64,000 nucleotides of DNA, taken from assembly GCA_900312665.1 (NCBI GenBank), contig ONZQ02000011.1:263454-327453 (forward strand). Reading direction: 5' to 3'. A program made the translations under genes and the position numbers. Shown piece after piece: positions 1 through 11,943 of the stretch. Within the stretch, counting starts at the first letter, position 1. Every line of letters starts with the position of its first letter. The notes under the pieces were generated by a model. That model was not told where the DNA came from. It searched no databases and saw only the letters and a list, made by a program, of their open reading frames with translations. Source of the stretch: Cephalotrichum gorgonifer. Taxonomy: Eukaryota > Ascomycota > Sordariomycetes > Microascales > Microascaceae.

Positions 1-1750
1 TTTGTGGGCGTGTCGAAGAATGGTTATTTATTTGGAGCGTGGAGAGTTCTTTTTCGGTGGCAAAAGAACCGAAGGGTCGAAATATTGCCTCCCTGAGTGC
101 AGATGCCTTTCCTTTAACTCTGAACGTTTCTTCCAGATGTCAATCTCCATCCGTTATTTATTTCGTTTTCCATCAACATGGGCGGCGGGGTTATTCTTGT
201 TGCATTGAGCAGAGGCTCTTCTACTTGTATTTCCTCGTTAAGTCTTATTTTGCTCGCTGTCTTCTCCTCCGAGAAAAAAAAAACACTTTGGCCTTTGCAT
301 TCCTCCAGCGAGTTCCAATTGCGGCCCTGACCTCCTAATAATTCATCTGCCGAGATAAGCTAGGGTGGGGAACGTCTCCGGGCGGGTGGGGCGAGAGGCC
401 ATATCGGCAGTGTCATGGGATTCGCGGCGTTCACCTCGGGAGTCTCTTCGAGCATTCCGTCTGTTTTCTCCAGCCCCCAATAGTTCCATTTCCATTCCCT
501 TTTCGCGATTATTGACGTCATCCTAATCCACGATGCCTAGATAACATTCCGCGGGCCAACCGTCCATGTCCAGTTCTAGATCGCCATTTCCATGGACGAA
601 AGGGTGAAGAATAAAGGCTATCCAATGATGGTAGACGGATGTCAGGGAGAAAACTCAATCCGCCCGCCGTTCATCTGCCGCGCCCCGCTACTTGTCCTCC
701 CCCCCTCAGGATCTCCGGTGTACCCACCCGCACCCACCTTAATGTTCCAGGCCAAGAGAGCCCCCACCGCGCTTAGTTCATCGATGCCACGGGACTGCGG
801 GGGATGGGACATGAACTTTGGAGAAACCACGAAAGGGGGAAGTGCCGTTCGTGTGAGGCGTGCCCGAACTGGACCCATCTTCCCCACATTCCGCCACTTA
901 TCCTGTGCCTCAGTGGGGGGCAGGTATCGCGTCGCGAGTTGGAGAAGCATTGGTACTTACAAGTGGCTGCTCTCTCTTTCAAGCCTATCTACTACTCGTA
1001 TTCCCCAAGAGGGAGGGGACGGGACCCGGGAAGACGCTAGTAGGGAACTTTGGGACATGATACAAGCCTACCAACCACGTACAACACCTCGATTTCCAAT
1101 ACCAGGAATGACATGGCGTGGCTCTGGTTGGCCTTGGCGCGATGACGGTTTTCGGAAACCTCACCCGGACTTCGGGGACGAAAGTGGAGGGGTGTGACCA
1201 CCACCCTGGCCGACCTAGCGGAGGGACGGCTTCGGCAGTCTACATCGCGGCATTGTCATCCCCTTTGCCCCGTGCCTGGCCTGGCCTGGCCTGGCTTGAC
1301 GCCAACCGCCCTCCCCCTCCTGGTCCTCGGGCCAGTATAACCTATAATTACCGTAGCCTCGGGTTCCCCGTCGTACCTGGATCCTTCTCCCGTGAAGTGG
1401 CTTTATTTTCTTCCTGGGTACTTTAATATCCTGATCGCCACAGCGAGCCGCCCGGAACTTTTCCTTTTCTTGTGTAAGTCGGGGGTCATCTTCTCACTAG
1501 CCAAACCGAGACGGAAAGAACTGGAGGCGCCATAGTTCCCGGAACCATCAGTCGTAACTTCCCATCTCATCTCATCTCATTCGGAACGCCGACATAAGTG
1601 AAGCCCTCTCAACCCACACCATCAAACCTTCCCGCAAGCGGGTATAAGTGAAGCTCTCACCAAGCTCGCTCCACTCCCGCCCTCTCAACAGGGCCGCCGC
1701 CGAATCACACCCGTCCCAACTCCCCTCACAACGATTCATCATCGCCGAAA
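1..1750. other. Intergenic DNA upstream of the P450 gene
   Basis: I see no supportable gene here; open frames are short, overlap on both strands and lack family motifs. The stretch has a direct run of CCTGG units at about 1274-1295, a CATCT repeat at about 1562-1583, and a near-duplicated block (ataagtgaagc followed by ctctcac or cctctca) at about 1593 and 1643. The last two lie within 200 nt of the P450 start and are probably core promoter and 5' UTR. One TACTCGTA motif is at 993-1000. Confidence 0.6.
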
Positions 1751-3663
1751 ATGCACCTAACAGAGACCATCCTCTCCCTCCTCCGCGAGCACTTCCTCGC
1801 CTTGACCGCCGTCACCGCCACCGCCTGGCTCCTTAAGAACCGTTTCAACAGAGGCCTGAATCGCTATCCGGGCCCCCTCCTCGCCTCCTTGACGGACTGG
1901 TGGCGCTTCTGGGACGTCTACGGACAGAGGCCCGAGCGGACGCACATCGCCCTCCACGAGAAGTATGGCGACGTGGTGCGGCTGGGGCCAAACACCCTCT
2001 CGTTTGCCAACCCGAAGGCGCTGAAGAGCATATATGGGCTTAACAAGGGGTTTGTCAAGGTATGTCGTCAACTTACACGCATACACACACATGCTCTCTC
2101 TCTCTCACTCCCCCCCCCCGCCCCATCCTGCCCGGCTATATCGGGACCGCCCAGCATTCTAACTCCCTCGCTAGTCCGACTTCTACATCGTCCAACAGTC
2201 CGTCTTCAAGGGCTCCCGCCTCCCCTCCCTCTTCAGCACGACCGACAACACCTTCCACGCCCAGTTCCGCCGCTGTGTCAACTCCGCCTTCGCCATGTCC
2301 GCCCTCGTGCAGTACGAGCCTTTCGTCGACAACACCACGAAGCTCTTCCTCGAGCGCACGTCCGAGCTCTTCGCCGGGAACCCGGAGGGCTGCGACTTCA
2401 CCCGCTGGCTTCAGTTCTACGCCTTTGACGTCATCGGCGAGATCACGTACAGCAAGAGGCATGGGTTCGTGGAGAAGAACGAGGATGTCGAGGGCATCGT
2501 GGATTACCTGGGGAAGCTGTTCCTATATGTTGCGCCGGTGAGTTTTCCTTGGTCCCGTTTCCGTTTTCCCTCTCTCTCTCCCCCCCCAACGGAAACTGAG
2601 TGCAGCCCTTCTAACACCCCACAGATCGGCCAAATCCCCTTCCTAGACCTCCTCCTCCTCAAGAACCCCATCTACCTCAAGCTCTCCGAATGGGGCATCG
2701 TGGACGCCACCTTCCCCGTCGCCCGCTTCGCCCGCGCCCGTATGTCCGAGCGTCTCCCCTCCCTCTCCGCCGACGGCTCCATCCTGCCCACGAAGGGCGC
2801 CTCCAAGCCCCAGACGCAGCCCGACCTCCTCTCCAAGTTCCTCGCCGCGCACGACGCCCGCCCGGCCTTCATGACCGACACCCTCGTCCAGACCATGGCC
2901 GTGTCCATGGCCTTCGCCGGCTCCGAGACCACCGCCATCTCCCTCTCCGCCGTCTTCTACTACCTCCTCCGCAACCCGGCCTGCCTCGCGAGGCTCCGCC
3001 AGGAGATCGACGACGCCGCGCGCGCGGGCCTGTTCTCGGACAGCGAGAGCGGCATCGTCACCTTTTCCGAGAGCCAGAAGCTCACGTACCTCGACGCCTG
3101 CGTGAAGGAGGCCTTCAGGATGCACCCCGCGGGCGGGCTCCCGCTCGAGAGGATAGTGCCACCCGGCGGGGCCGAGATCGCGGGCGAGTTCGTGAAGGGT
3201 GGCACGATTGTGGGATGCTCCGCGTGGGTCATCCACCGGAACAAGGAGGTCTTCGGGGAGGACGTGGACATGTACCGGCCCGAGAGGTGGCTCCCCGCCG
3301 AGGGTGCCGACCCGGCCGAAGAGGAGAGGAGGATCAAGGCGATGGACGGGTGCATGATCCAGTTCGGTATGGGGTCGCGGACGTGCATCGGGAAGAACAT
3401 CAGCCTGCTGGAGATCTACAAGTTGGTGCCGTCTCTGCTGAGGAGGTTCGAGGTATGTTTGTTTCCCCCCTTCACACTTCCTGGAATTCCTTTTTTTTTC
3501 TCCCTTCTTCTCGGAACCCATGGACGCAGCTAACCAGGAAACAAAATAGATCCGATTCCAGGACCCATCCAAGGAGTGGCGCCTCATCAACGCCTGGTTC
3601 GTGAAGCAGGTTAACTTCCAGACCCTGTTTGAGGAGCGGCCCCTCGTGCAGCCCGAGGCATGA
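1751..3663 (+). CDS. Cytochrome P450 monooxygenase (pisatin demethylase / benzoate hydroxylase-like)
   Basis: A haem-thiolate monooxygenase, probably ER-anchored and fed by a P450 reductase; the substrate cannot be read from sequence. Four exons are inferred: 1751-2059, 2175-2537, 2625-3452 and 3550-3663, all with GT/AG borders, giving 537 aa, a normal P450 length. An N-terminal hydrophobic segment (residues about 8-25) is followed by a proline hinge (YPGP). The I-helix signature AFAGSETT, the K-helix ExxR (EAFR), the PERF-type YRPERW and the haem-binding loop FGMGSRTCIGKN with Cys478 are all intact. The haem loop with SRTCIGKNIS resembles the pisatin demethylase group of fungal P450s; that is a family-level inference. 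It converges on the hexokinase-like gene 442 bp downstream. Whether it belongs functionally to the GlcNAc cluster is unknown. Confidence 0.9.
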
Positions 3664-4105
3664 ACTCGGGAAGGAATGGAGAGTCAGGGGTGGCACGGTT
3701 GAGGACGACTGCATATTTATAGACTGGAAAGGGCCCAACAAATTCTGGGCTTGAAGAATGAAACGAGATAATGAACAGTGTTTTGATATTTGAGAAGAAA
3801 AAAATGCGGGCTTACAACGAAAAAGTGCCATGGTTCACGGAACTGCTCCCAGAAAATAAGACTCCCCTCCCTAAGCGTGATCGTGATATGTTACCCTATG
3901 GGCTATATACCTCTTCCCCATCCCTTCCCCCAACTCCCGGGATATCTACCACCCATCTCCACTCTCGTATCCTTTCCAGCCTCATATCTACTCCGTCTAT
4001 GCAAGAAAAGAAAAACGTCATAAAATGTTATAAACAGAAGTGTAAAAAATGGACACCAGCCGCCCCATTCCCTGTGCCTGCCCTCCTCACCACCACTCAG
4101 GCGTC
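3664..4105. other. Convergent 3' intergenic spacer
   Basis: This spacer lies between the stop of the P450 gene (+) and the stop of the hexokinase-like gene (-). I see no gene. It should hold both 3' UTRs and polyadenylation regions, with short A-rich runs near 3795 and 4010. Confidence 0.6.
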
Positions 4106-6033
4106 CTATGCTAACGCTGACGCCGACTCGCAGGCCACCGCAACCGCCGCCCCAAGCAGCGAGCTATCCCTCGCCTCCGCCAGCTCGACCTTGCACCCCT
4201 TCCCGACCAGACCGTCCAGGTACGTCTGGCACATCTCTAGGTATCCGGGGTAGTTCTCGATGACGGCCCCGTTGAAGGCGACCGTCGTACGGCGCGACTC
4301 CCTCTCCAGCGCCTCCCTCACCCTCTCCTTCTCCTCCACCTGGTCTCCGCTTCCCGCCTTCTCTCTCGCGTCCGCCGAGGTGTCGAGCAGGACCTCCCCG
4401 TGCTCGAGCGAGAGCTCCCCCCTTAGCTTCCAGAGCGAGAAGACAGCGGTGGCGATAATGGCGCTCGAGCGCCGCGCGACGAAAGATGCGAGCTTCTTCA
4501 GGGCGCGCATATCGTCTGGCGTAGGGGTTGTCGAGGATGGATGTAAGGAGGAGAAGGCCGAGATGGAGGACTCGAAGTCGGGTGAATCATCGCTGTTAAA
4601 ACGTTAGCACGCGCACTTACACACATAGACACAGACACCACCGTATATATCTCTCTTTATCCCCACTTTCCTCAAGGGAAACAGATGAAGAATGAAGAAG
4701 AAAAAATGTATACGGGGGAACCAGGGGGAGGGGCAAACTCACGACTCCACCTTCGCCAACACCTCAGTGTTCAACGCATACGGCACCTCCAGCGACGCCG
4801 GCACGACTCCACCGAAGATCCCCGTCCGCCTGATCGCCTCCACGAGCGGTAGCCTGCAGCACTCGCCCAGGTACATCCCACTACACATGTGCTCTAGGGG
4901 CTGGAACCACGGCCGTTTATGGTCGTCCTTGAGCTGCTTATCCCACCTCGTGAGCGGCAGCACGTCCTTCCCGTACATGCTGACCTCAGTGTTGACAATC
5001 ACGTGTCTCGCCTCGTCGAACCAACTCTGCGACCTCTCGCCGTACTTGGCCCTGAGTATGGACGATACGGGGAGGAAGCCGGCGACGTTGCTACCCGTGC
5101 CTAGGATGAGACCGAAGCGCGTCGACGGATCGGCGTAGGATTGCGAGAGGAGGCAGGCTGTAGAGTCGTTGAGGATGGCCTGGAGCTTGACTTCTAAGCC
5201 CTTGGTGCGGCACGCCGTGGTAATGACCTCGTTCAGGTCCTGGCCCTCGAGGCCATCGGCGGCACAGAAGCTCTTTCCCATGGGGCCGATGAGGCCCGTC
5301 TTGATTGAGGTTTGCCTGGTTGGGCGTTAGCCGGGTCTTCATCTAAACGAAAGAGCAAGCCAAAAGGAAACAGGGGCCTGGCAGTAGGACACTATACGCA
5401 CTCGATGGGGAAACTCCACGTGAGAGCCATGGGAAGCGGCTCGCTACCCCGGCCATCCCACCGCTCACCATCGATGAAGACGGTGTCTAATATCCGGTCC
5501 GCCATCCACTCGAAGAACGCCCTGCCCACGAGCCCCTTTACGGTGGCATCCGCCTTGAGAACATTCGTCCGCAGCACCTCGCAGACCCTCGTCCCTGCAG
5601 CCACGTCCCTCCCCCTCAGCTCCACCAGCGCGATCCGCAGCGTTGTACCGCCCATGTCGATGGAGAGGAACCTCCCCGTCTCGCGTCCCGTGGGCAGGCG
5701 GTAGCTGTACGACGGTAGCATGTTGGGCCCGTTGCTCGCGAGGCACTCGCGGAACTGGGCCCTTAGCCCCGCCGACATCCCGAGGAGGTCTTCATTCGTG
5801 GCGTAGGGTCCGAGGATGAGCTCCTCCGCCTCGGCGAGGAACTCTGCGAAGGTCAGGCTCGGGAGAGCGGTGGTCGTCTCGGAGGTGGAGGAGGGTGGCG
5901 GAAGGGCGTTCGGCGTGGATGTCCAGAATGTGAAGAGGAGGCCGATCAGGGACTTGCCCCGTAGGAGGGACTTGATGATGGCGGATATGAACGCCCTGGG
6001 TAGGATAGCCATTGAGGAGACGAATGACTTCAT
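4106..6033 (-). CDS. hxk3: Hexokinase-family sugar kinase, probable N-acetylglucosamine kinase
   Basis: Predicted to phosphorylate GlcNAc to GlcNAc-6-phosphate, the first cytosolic step of GlcNAc use. Exons on the minus strand are 6033-5402, 5315-4743 and 4592-4106, giving 563 aa; frames join cleanly at phases 2 and 2. Hexokinase hallmarks are visible: phosphate-1 loop FLSIDMGGTTLR (about residue 122), sugar-binding TWSFPIEQTS (about 205), the loop LNDSTACLL with candidate catalytic Asp261, and phosphate-2 GLILGTGSN (about 279). The protein is longer than a standard fungal hexokinase (about 480-490 aa), with a hydrophobic or amphipathic N-terminus and an extended C-terminus. It resembles Trichoderma HXK3 and Candida NAG5/HXK1 rather than glycolytic hexokinases. 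That assignment rests mainly on its neighbours (deaminase, deacetylase, regulator, GH3). It is transcribed divergently from the deaminase across a 3.3 kb spacer. Confidence 0.85.
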
Positions 6034-6694
6034 ATCATTTGAGGGAGATGTGAGAATGGGTGAGAGGAATTAGATGCAGGATCGCGCGGTGCTGAGAACG
6101 GGTGTCTATAAGATATAAAAAGAAAGGGTATGGATGAGACAAAATGAGTGTATACGATCGGGCTAGATCATTTACAAGAGGAGAGTGTGTATGAGATCCC
6201 AAACCAACATTGAACAATCGAACTCTCTCGTATCCCAACCTCAAGGGTACGTTTCAAGGGGCAAGATTATTGTGAAATAACGAAGAAGGAAGGAGAAAAA
6301 AGACCAAACGAACCCACTCCAAGGCAATACGAGCGAGAAGAAGTGCGAAGGCTGAGAACAATGTTGGACCTTAGTGTGGGTATACACCAGGAGATTCGAC
6401 GTTCCTTAGCACAAAGCACAACACCCACTCGTACAGAAATAATAGCCCGTTCGCAAAATGGGATCGGAAAGCCGGAGAGACGTGGCAGAGAGGGTAGGAG
6501 TGTAGAGGGGGGCCGGAAGCGACGTGTGGGCTCGGTCACGACATAGAATGGCACCTGCCACGAGCGGAGAGGCAAGGAAGTGGTGGTATGTTATGTATGG
6601 CTGGGAGTGGGTGTGCCTGGCCCGTGTCTCCGTGTTGCGTGCTGAGCAGAGCGGAGAGCTAAGCGGGCTGAGGAGCGAGACCTAATTGGGTGGG

Positions 6695-6711
6695 TACGAG
6701 TATTACTCGTA
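6695..6711. repeat. Palindrome TACGAGTA-T-TACTCGTA
   Basis: Two exact copies of the window-wide 8-mer face each other around a single base, making a near-perfect dyad. It lies in the hxk3/dam1 upstream region. It could be a binding site for a dimeric regulator or a remnant of a repeat family; neither is proven. Confidence 0.8.
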
Positions 6712-8305
6712 GCAAGTGCCAACTGGTCTCGTTCGTTCCTGGGCTGGTAAGCTGGGGGTTGAGAGGGTCCCTCCAGGTCCCAGAAGTGTGAAGGAAGATT
6801 TGTGGAGAGATCGGCCCGGAAAGAAGGGTGGAGAGGCGCCACTCGAGTGACCAAAGACAAAAAGACACCTAACGGCGGACACGCGACTTAGGTGGACCAG
6901 ATGGGGCGGTCGGGGCGATAGGACGTTGCCTTTCGCTGGAGAAGGGCAGTATAGTCGTATACGAGTAGACAACGATAATAACTAGCCACATCGAATAAGA
7001 AGAAACGGCTATCGGGGGTCGGGGACCCTTCCGCCCACCGGCAGCTTGGCTCTATAGGCGTCCGACCCGGCGAGACTACCACAGATTGTGGACACCCACC
7101 TCCGCCCAGCGGTCACCAGTCGAAGAGCTGCTGCCGGGGGCAAGCAAGCAAGCAAACGGCACGGTAGCCTAGTTGGGTAGGTCCGAAGCTTCCAATGTCA
7201 GCCCCAATCTGAAGGAAAGGGGGGTACCGCACTAAGGACGAGAGATGGATCAGTGGTCACCCCCACAGCATTTCGAGGCAAGACAGAAGGAAGGGGAAAA
7301 TCTCCGATGGTAGCATAGGAAACAGTGGTAACAATGCATGTCGCAGGGAGAGCGACAAGGAGTGGGGCGATTCAAGGGCGTATCGTACTTGTCAACGGGA
7401 AAGAACTCGATCGGGTGGAGCAGGAAGCTTCTCTGGCGCTGGGTTATCTCGAGCTAGTGCCATCATTAACTTCCGCCAAGCCCCTTTCTGCCCCTGGTTG
7501 TTCTTCCATTCTGGGGGCGGTCCCAACAGGGGGGACCACTCGTTCGGCAGAGGGGGGTTGCGTGTAGTGTGTGGCGTGGAGAGTGTGGAGTGGAAGGGAG
7601 GGATGGAGAGGGAGGAGCCCAAAGAGGTTGTGGCATTTGCAACGTAACGTAACGTTGCCTTGTATTTCCGTACCTGGCGTCGAGGGCAGCTTCCCAATCC
7701 AATCCCATGCCAGGCCACGGTGGGGCTGCCCCTCAACTGCGGGGCGGGCAAGTGAGGCTTCCAGGCTGTTAGGGCGTCCACCCGTTGGAGGCATATTTCG
7801 CTAACAGATCCAATAGCTGGCTACCCCATGAGGGAGGCTCCGAACGCACCGAGAAGTATATATTAGTATTAGATTATTATTCCTACTCTCAGTTGTACGA
7901 GTTTCGGGGAATTTAATTTCGAGCCTGTCTGATTATCTTCACATCGGGCTATGGGCTACGGAGGTAATTTCAGATTGCCCTTCTGTTCCTGCATGTTGCA
8001 TGTAATATGAATCAAGAACGGTAAAATCATATGATTGCATGCATGTTCAGTGACTGGATGATTAAGCCCCCGGTCGGCGGAGGTAAGCTCGGTGAGGAGC
8101 CACCAACCTCGAAGGACAAGCAGTACTCGTACTTGCACACTCGGAAGTCCCCCGTTCCAAACTGAAGGTTTCCCTTGTTGCTCCTGGGATACGCAACACG
8201 CACACCATCCCCACCCGCATCCGCATCGGCTACTCGTACTCGTCACTCAAGTCATCGTCAGTGCCCATATCAACCCCCAGCCTGTCCCCTGTCATGGGAT
8301 CTCGC

Positions 8306-8321
8306 CTACGAGTACTCGTAG
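8306..8321. repeat. 16-bp perfect palindrome CTACGAGTACTCGTAG
   Basis: The two half-sites of the TACTCGTA motif overlap to give a perfect self-complementary 16-mer. It sits about 1 kb upstream of the deaminase start and 2.3 kb upstream of the kinase start. Confidence 0.85.
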
Positions 8322-9322
8322 ATTCTGGACTCTCCCGAACTGCAAGCCAAAACCGCCTCCGACGTCACCCTCCCATTAAGACCGATGGAGGGCCCACGAT
8401 GGATTCAACCCTTGAGAGGCCCACACCGAGGAAAGAGTCCCCGCGTGGAGCGCCAAAAATCTCTCTCAACGAACATTAATCGTGGTCTCGCGAGAAAGAA
8501 AATTTGCCCACAATCACTGGACGGTGGACGACCGCGCGTTTAAATAAGCCCCCGCTCAACCTCTCCCCTCCTGCTCAAACGAAGTTCGAGCGGGAGTCGC
8601 GGGAGTCGCGGGAACCTCTAGCGGGAAAGCTTCGGCACCCTCCTAGCAACGTTAAAGGGCTCCACGCGAGTAGTGCGGATACTGTACGAGTAATTCCCGA
8701 CCCCGTGACGGTGACGTCCTAGTGCCGCCGAGCCCATTCTTGCGCGAAAGCCCGGTCCGTAAACGGATAACCCGAGAGGGAGAGATGGTCACATCGGGAA
8801 TCGGCTAGGGCGGGGAGGTATGAAAGCTTCGTTGCCTTCGCCTCTGGCCACTCGTACAACCCCGTCACGTTCCATCGTTCCTCCCTTCTGACAGGACTGG
8901 CCCAACCGAGAGCACCGTGGTTGGTAGAGAGTTGATTTGGTAGTGCCAACGGCTTTTCCCTTTTACGTCACCCCACCGTGTCTCTGGGTGGTTCGGGTCA
9001 CCCGACCCCGGCGCCGCCCATTGCCCCTCTCCGCGTCTGCGCCGAACGTAGCCATGTGTTAGTGTAGCTCAGGTTGGGAAGTTTGAGTAATGGGGTCCAT
9101 ACGAGTACTTGCTATGTGTCTCTCCCTTGGTGAGACTGGGGACCATCCGGACTCTTAAACAAGGGGGTTCGGGTTTCTTTTGAACTGTGCTCTCTTTACT
9201 GCCTTTCTACTAACAACGCTGCCACCACCACCCCGAACCACCATACACAGAGAAGAAGCAGACTATCCAGGAACGCCAGACACTTCACCGGGGAGCCGAT
9301 AATAAGACAATAGTCAGACACA

Positions 9323-10702
9323 ATGAGGGTGATCATCCGCGAGGAAGCCGACGCTGCCAGCGAGTATGTTGCCAACTACATCGTCGAGCGCATCAGGCAG
9401 TTCGCCCCTACTCCCGAGAAGCCCTTCGTCCTCGGCCTCCCCACGGGGTCGAGCCCTCTCGGTGTCTACAAGTGTCTCGTGAAACAGTACAAGGAGGGCA
9501 AGGTGAGCCTCCCGCAGTCCTCCATATTCTTTTCCTATCCCAACCGGAAGGGATGAGGTTTACCGACAAGTCCGGAAGCTAACACCTCACCCAAGATCTC
9601 CTTTGAGAATGTAGTCACCTTCAACATGGTAAGCTTCCCCCCTCAGAAGCAGGCCCCCTACCCCCACTACTCGATGCTCTGAAACACCCTCCCAACTAAC
9701 ACCGCCTACCTGCAGGACGAATACGTCGGCCTCCCCCGCGACCACCCGGAGAGCTACCACACCTTCATGTGGAACAACCTCTTCTCCCACATAAACATCC
9801 ACCCCTCCAACGCGCACATCCCCAACGGCAACGCCGAGAACATCCTCGACGAGTGCGCCCGGTACGAGGCTCTCATGCGCTCCGTTGGCGGCGTGGACCT
9901 CTTCATGGCCGGCGTCGGCGTCGACGGCCACGTCGCCTTCAACGAGCCCGGCTCGTCGCTGTCGTCGCGCACCCGCATCAAGACCCTGACGCACGACACG
10001 AGGGTCGCCAACTCGCGCTTCTTCGGCGGCGACGTCGAGCAGGTGCCCAGGACCGCCGTGACCGTCGGTGTCGGCACCGTTCTCGAGGCGAGGGAGGTCG
10101 TGGCTATCGTCCTGGGGAGGAGCAAGGCCGTCGCGCTGCAGCGGTGCGTCGAGGGCGCCGTGAGCCACATGTGGACGCTCTCGTGCCTGCAACTGCACCC
10201 CAACGCGATGATTGTGTGCGACGACGATGCGACGCTGGAGATGCAGGTGAAGACCGTTAGGGTACGACTTACCTCCTTTCCCCCCCCCTTTCCCTTCCCG
10301 GGGCCAACCCAATAGACTCATCCAATGGAGCCATGCTAACTCGCAAAACTACAGTACTTCAAGAGCATCGAGGCGACCTCCGGGCTCCAGCCCCTCCATC
10401 CCGCCCCCCCGACCCTCCCTCAGGAGACCCTCCCCTCTCCCAACTCCAAGACCCCGCCCTACCCCACCATCCCCTCGACCGTCCTCAACGAGGCCGGCTC
10501 CGGCGTCCCCATCCTCCAGCCCATCTCCTCCCGCCTCCGCATCCCCGACGGCGGCTCCGCGCCCTCCACCTCCACGAACCGCTCCCCCTCGCCAGAGTGT
10601 GACCTCGTGCCCGACCGCATGGCCTCGCGGATCCCCGGCGGCGGCTTCGCGGGGAGGCTGTCGCCGGCGCCCGACGCCATGCGCAGCGAGGTGAAGGCCT
10701 AA
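9323..10702 (+). CDS. dam1: Glucosamine-6-phosphate deaminase/isomerase
   Basis: Converts glucosamine-6-phosphate to fructose-6-phosphate and ammonia, feeding GlcNAc carbon into glycolysis; cytosolic. Four exons are inferred: 9323-9502, 9596-9628 (only 33 nt), 9716-10261 and 10355-10702, giving 368 aa. The N-terminal start MRVIIREEADAAS matches the family. Substrate loop LPTGSSP is at about residue 40. Asp72 (in DEYVGLP) and Asp141, His143 and Glu148 (in DGHVAFNEPGSS) fall at the numbers known for the catalytic residues of E. coli NagB, so it should be active. After about residue 253 there is a roughly 115-residue Pro/Ser-rich tail absent from the bacterial enzyme. It converges on the ron1-like gene. 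Confidence 0.95.
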
Positions 10703-11943
10703 GGTTGACGAGAGGTAGAGAGAGCTTTTTAAGCTAAAGAGAGGGAAACGAGCTTCATTTTGGGTTTTACTGGTTTTGGGTTTGTTTTTTTTGGGGGGAG
10801 GGTTACAAAGAAATAGAATGTGAAAGATATCCGGGATATTTTTTTTTTAGGTTAGGGGTAGGGAATTTGAGAGAAGTTCGTCACAAGTCGGTAGGTATGC
10901 CATCTTGGTTGAGAAAGGACCTTTCTTCTTTGTTTTTTCTTCTATCAAGCTTTCCTCTTATCATTTTTTTTCCAGTTCGGGTTACGTTACTACCCACACA
11001 CTTTTTCTTTTCTTTACTTGTTTCTTCACATGAGACGCAAGATGTAAGACATGAAGGAGACAGGGAGAGAGTCAACGAAGATTGCATATGAAGTATGAAG
11101 TACTACGAGCGAAGCATAGAGATGTAAGATTTATAGAGGGCTTAGATACTTAATAAATTTCGTTATATATGTGTTTTGTGTTGTGTTGTATGTTACGTGT
11201 GTTGTATGTTACATGTGTACTTTGCTTGTTTTTCTTCTGTATGGGATGCCTGCGTGTAAGTTTATCCATCACATCCCGTCTTGGTCATCCCCACCTCCCC
11301 AACCCGACCCCGAAAACATCACCGTCCGTTAGCCCCGCAAATCCCCGTCCCCGAACTCCCCTCCGAAGGACGGCAAACAACCCCCAAGGAAAAACGAGAG
11401 CAACGGGAAACCCACAACCACGCTCCACACACCGCTACGCATCATAGCAGAGCACGATATAGACCAACACAACTTCCTGGCCGATATATTTCTTTCTCGA
11501 TTGGGTATTCGTCCATTACGTCTGTTTACATATACATGCCAGGGCCACCCAGCCCAAGAAGCACTCCTATCTCCGACATCCCCACTGTTTCCCACCACTA
11601 TAGAAAGGGGTATCTAGAGAAGGGGATATCCGCATTATGCTCTCCCTCCTCCCCAACCTGCGCCCTTTTTTCCCGAACCCGCGAGATAACAAGTTTCGCT
11701 CCCCTACAGACCCTCCGAACCCGGTAGAGGCCCACCCGTTACGCTTTCCGATTCCATCCCCCAGGGCTAACCGATATAGCCCGCCCGATCCGTCCCCTCC
11801 CAGTATCCGACACAAATAACGAAAAAAAAATATCATGGTATACCGCTAAAGCGGAGCCTAGCAGGCTCGAAAAAGGGGGTTTGAAAGAAAAAAAAAATGG
11901 CATAAAGCCTAAAAGAAATGGAGAAAGGAGGAACCCCCCCGCT
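10703..11943. other. Convergent 3' intergenic spacer
   Basis: No gene is supportable between the dam1-like and ron1-like stops. The sequence is T-rich with runs such as those near 10786 and 10840, and has a TGTGT/TGTTACGTGT-rich patch near 11170-11220. Both 3' UTRs are expected here. Confidence 0.55.

Larger units (their letters stand above)
6034..9322. promoter_or_regulatory. Large shared upstream region between hxk3-like and dam1-like genes
   Basis: A 3.3 kb stretch without a supportable gene separates two divergent GlcNAc-pathway genes and probably serves as their promoters and 5' UTRs. It is the densest area for the TACTCGTA/TACGAGTA motif: 6695, 6704, 6960, 8125, 8231, 8307, 8313, 8695 and 9100. 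Two sites form perfect palindromes, 6695-6711 (arms of 8 bp around one base) and 8306-8321 (16 bp, no spacer). A CACAAAG core, resembling the Ndt80 element, is at 6410-6416. The ORFs in it have low-complexity, unlikely protein sequences. Confidence 0.55.

Noticed and set aside
642..950. Overlapping ORFs on both strands in the first 1.5 kb
   Set aside because: Sequence is low complexity, no family motifs or splice-consistent extension, and frames overlap on both strands.
2643..3590. Long minus-strand frame opposite the P450 gene
   Set aside because: It is the mirror of GC-rich coding sequence, with Arg/Gly/Glu-rich, motif-free translation; a shadow frame.
8985..9002. Hairpin gggtggttcgggtcaccc like a T-arm
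   Set aside because: Loop length is wrong for a tRNA T-arm and no other tRNA parts are present; probably a chance dyad.
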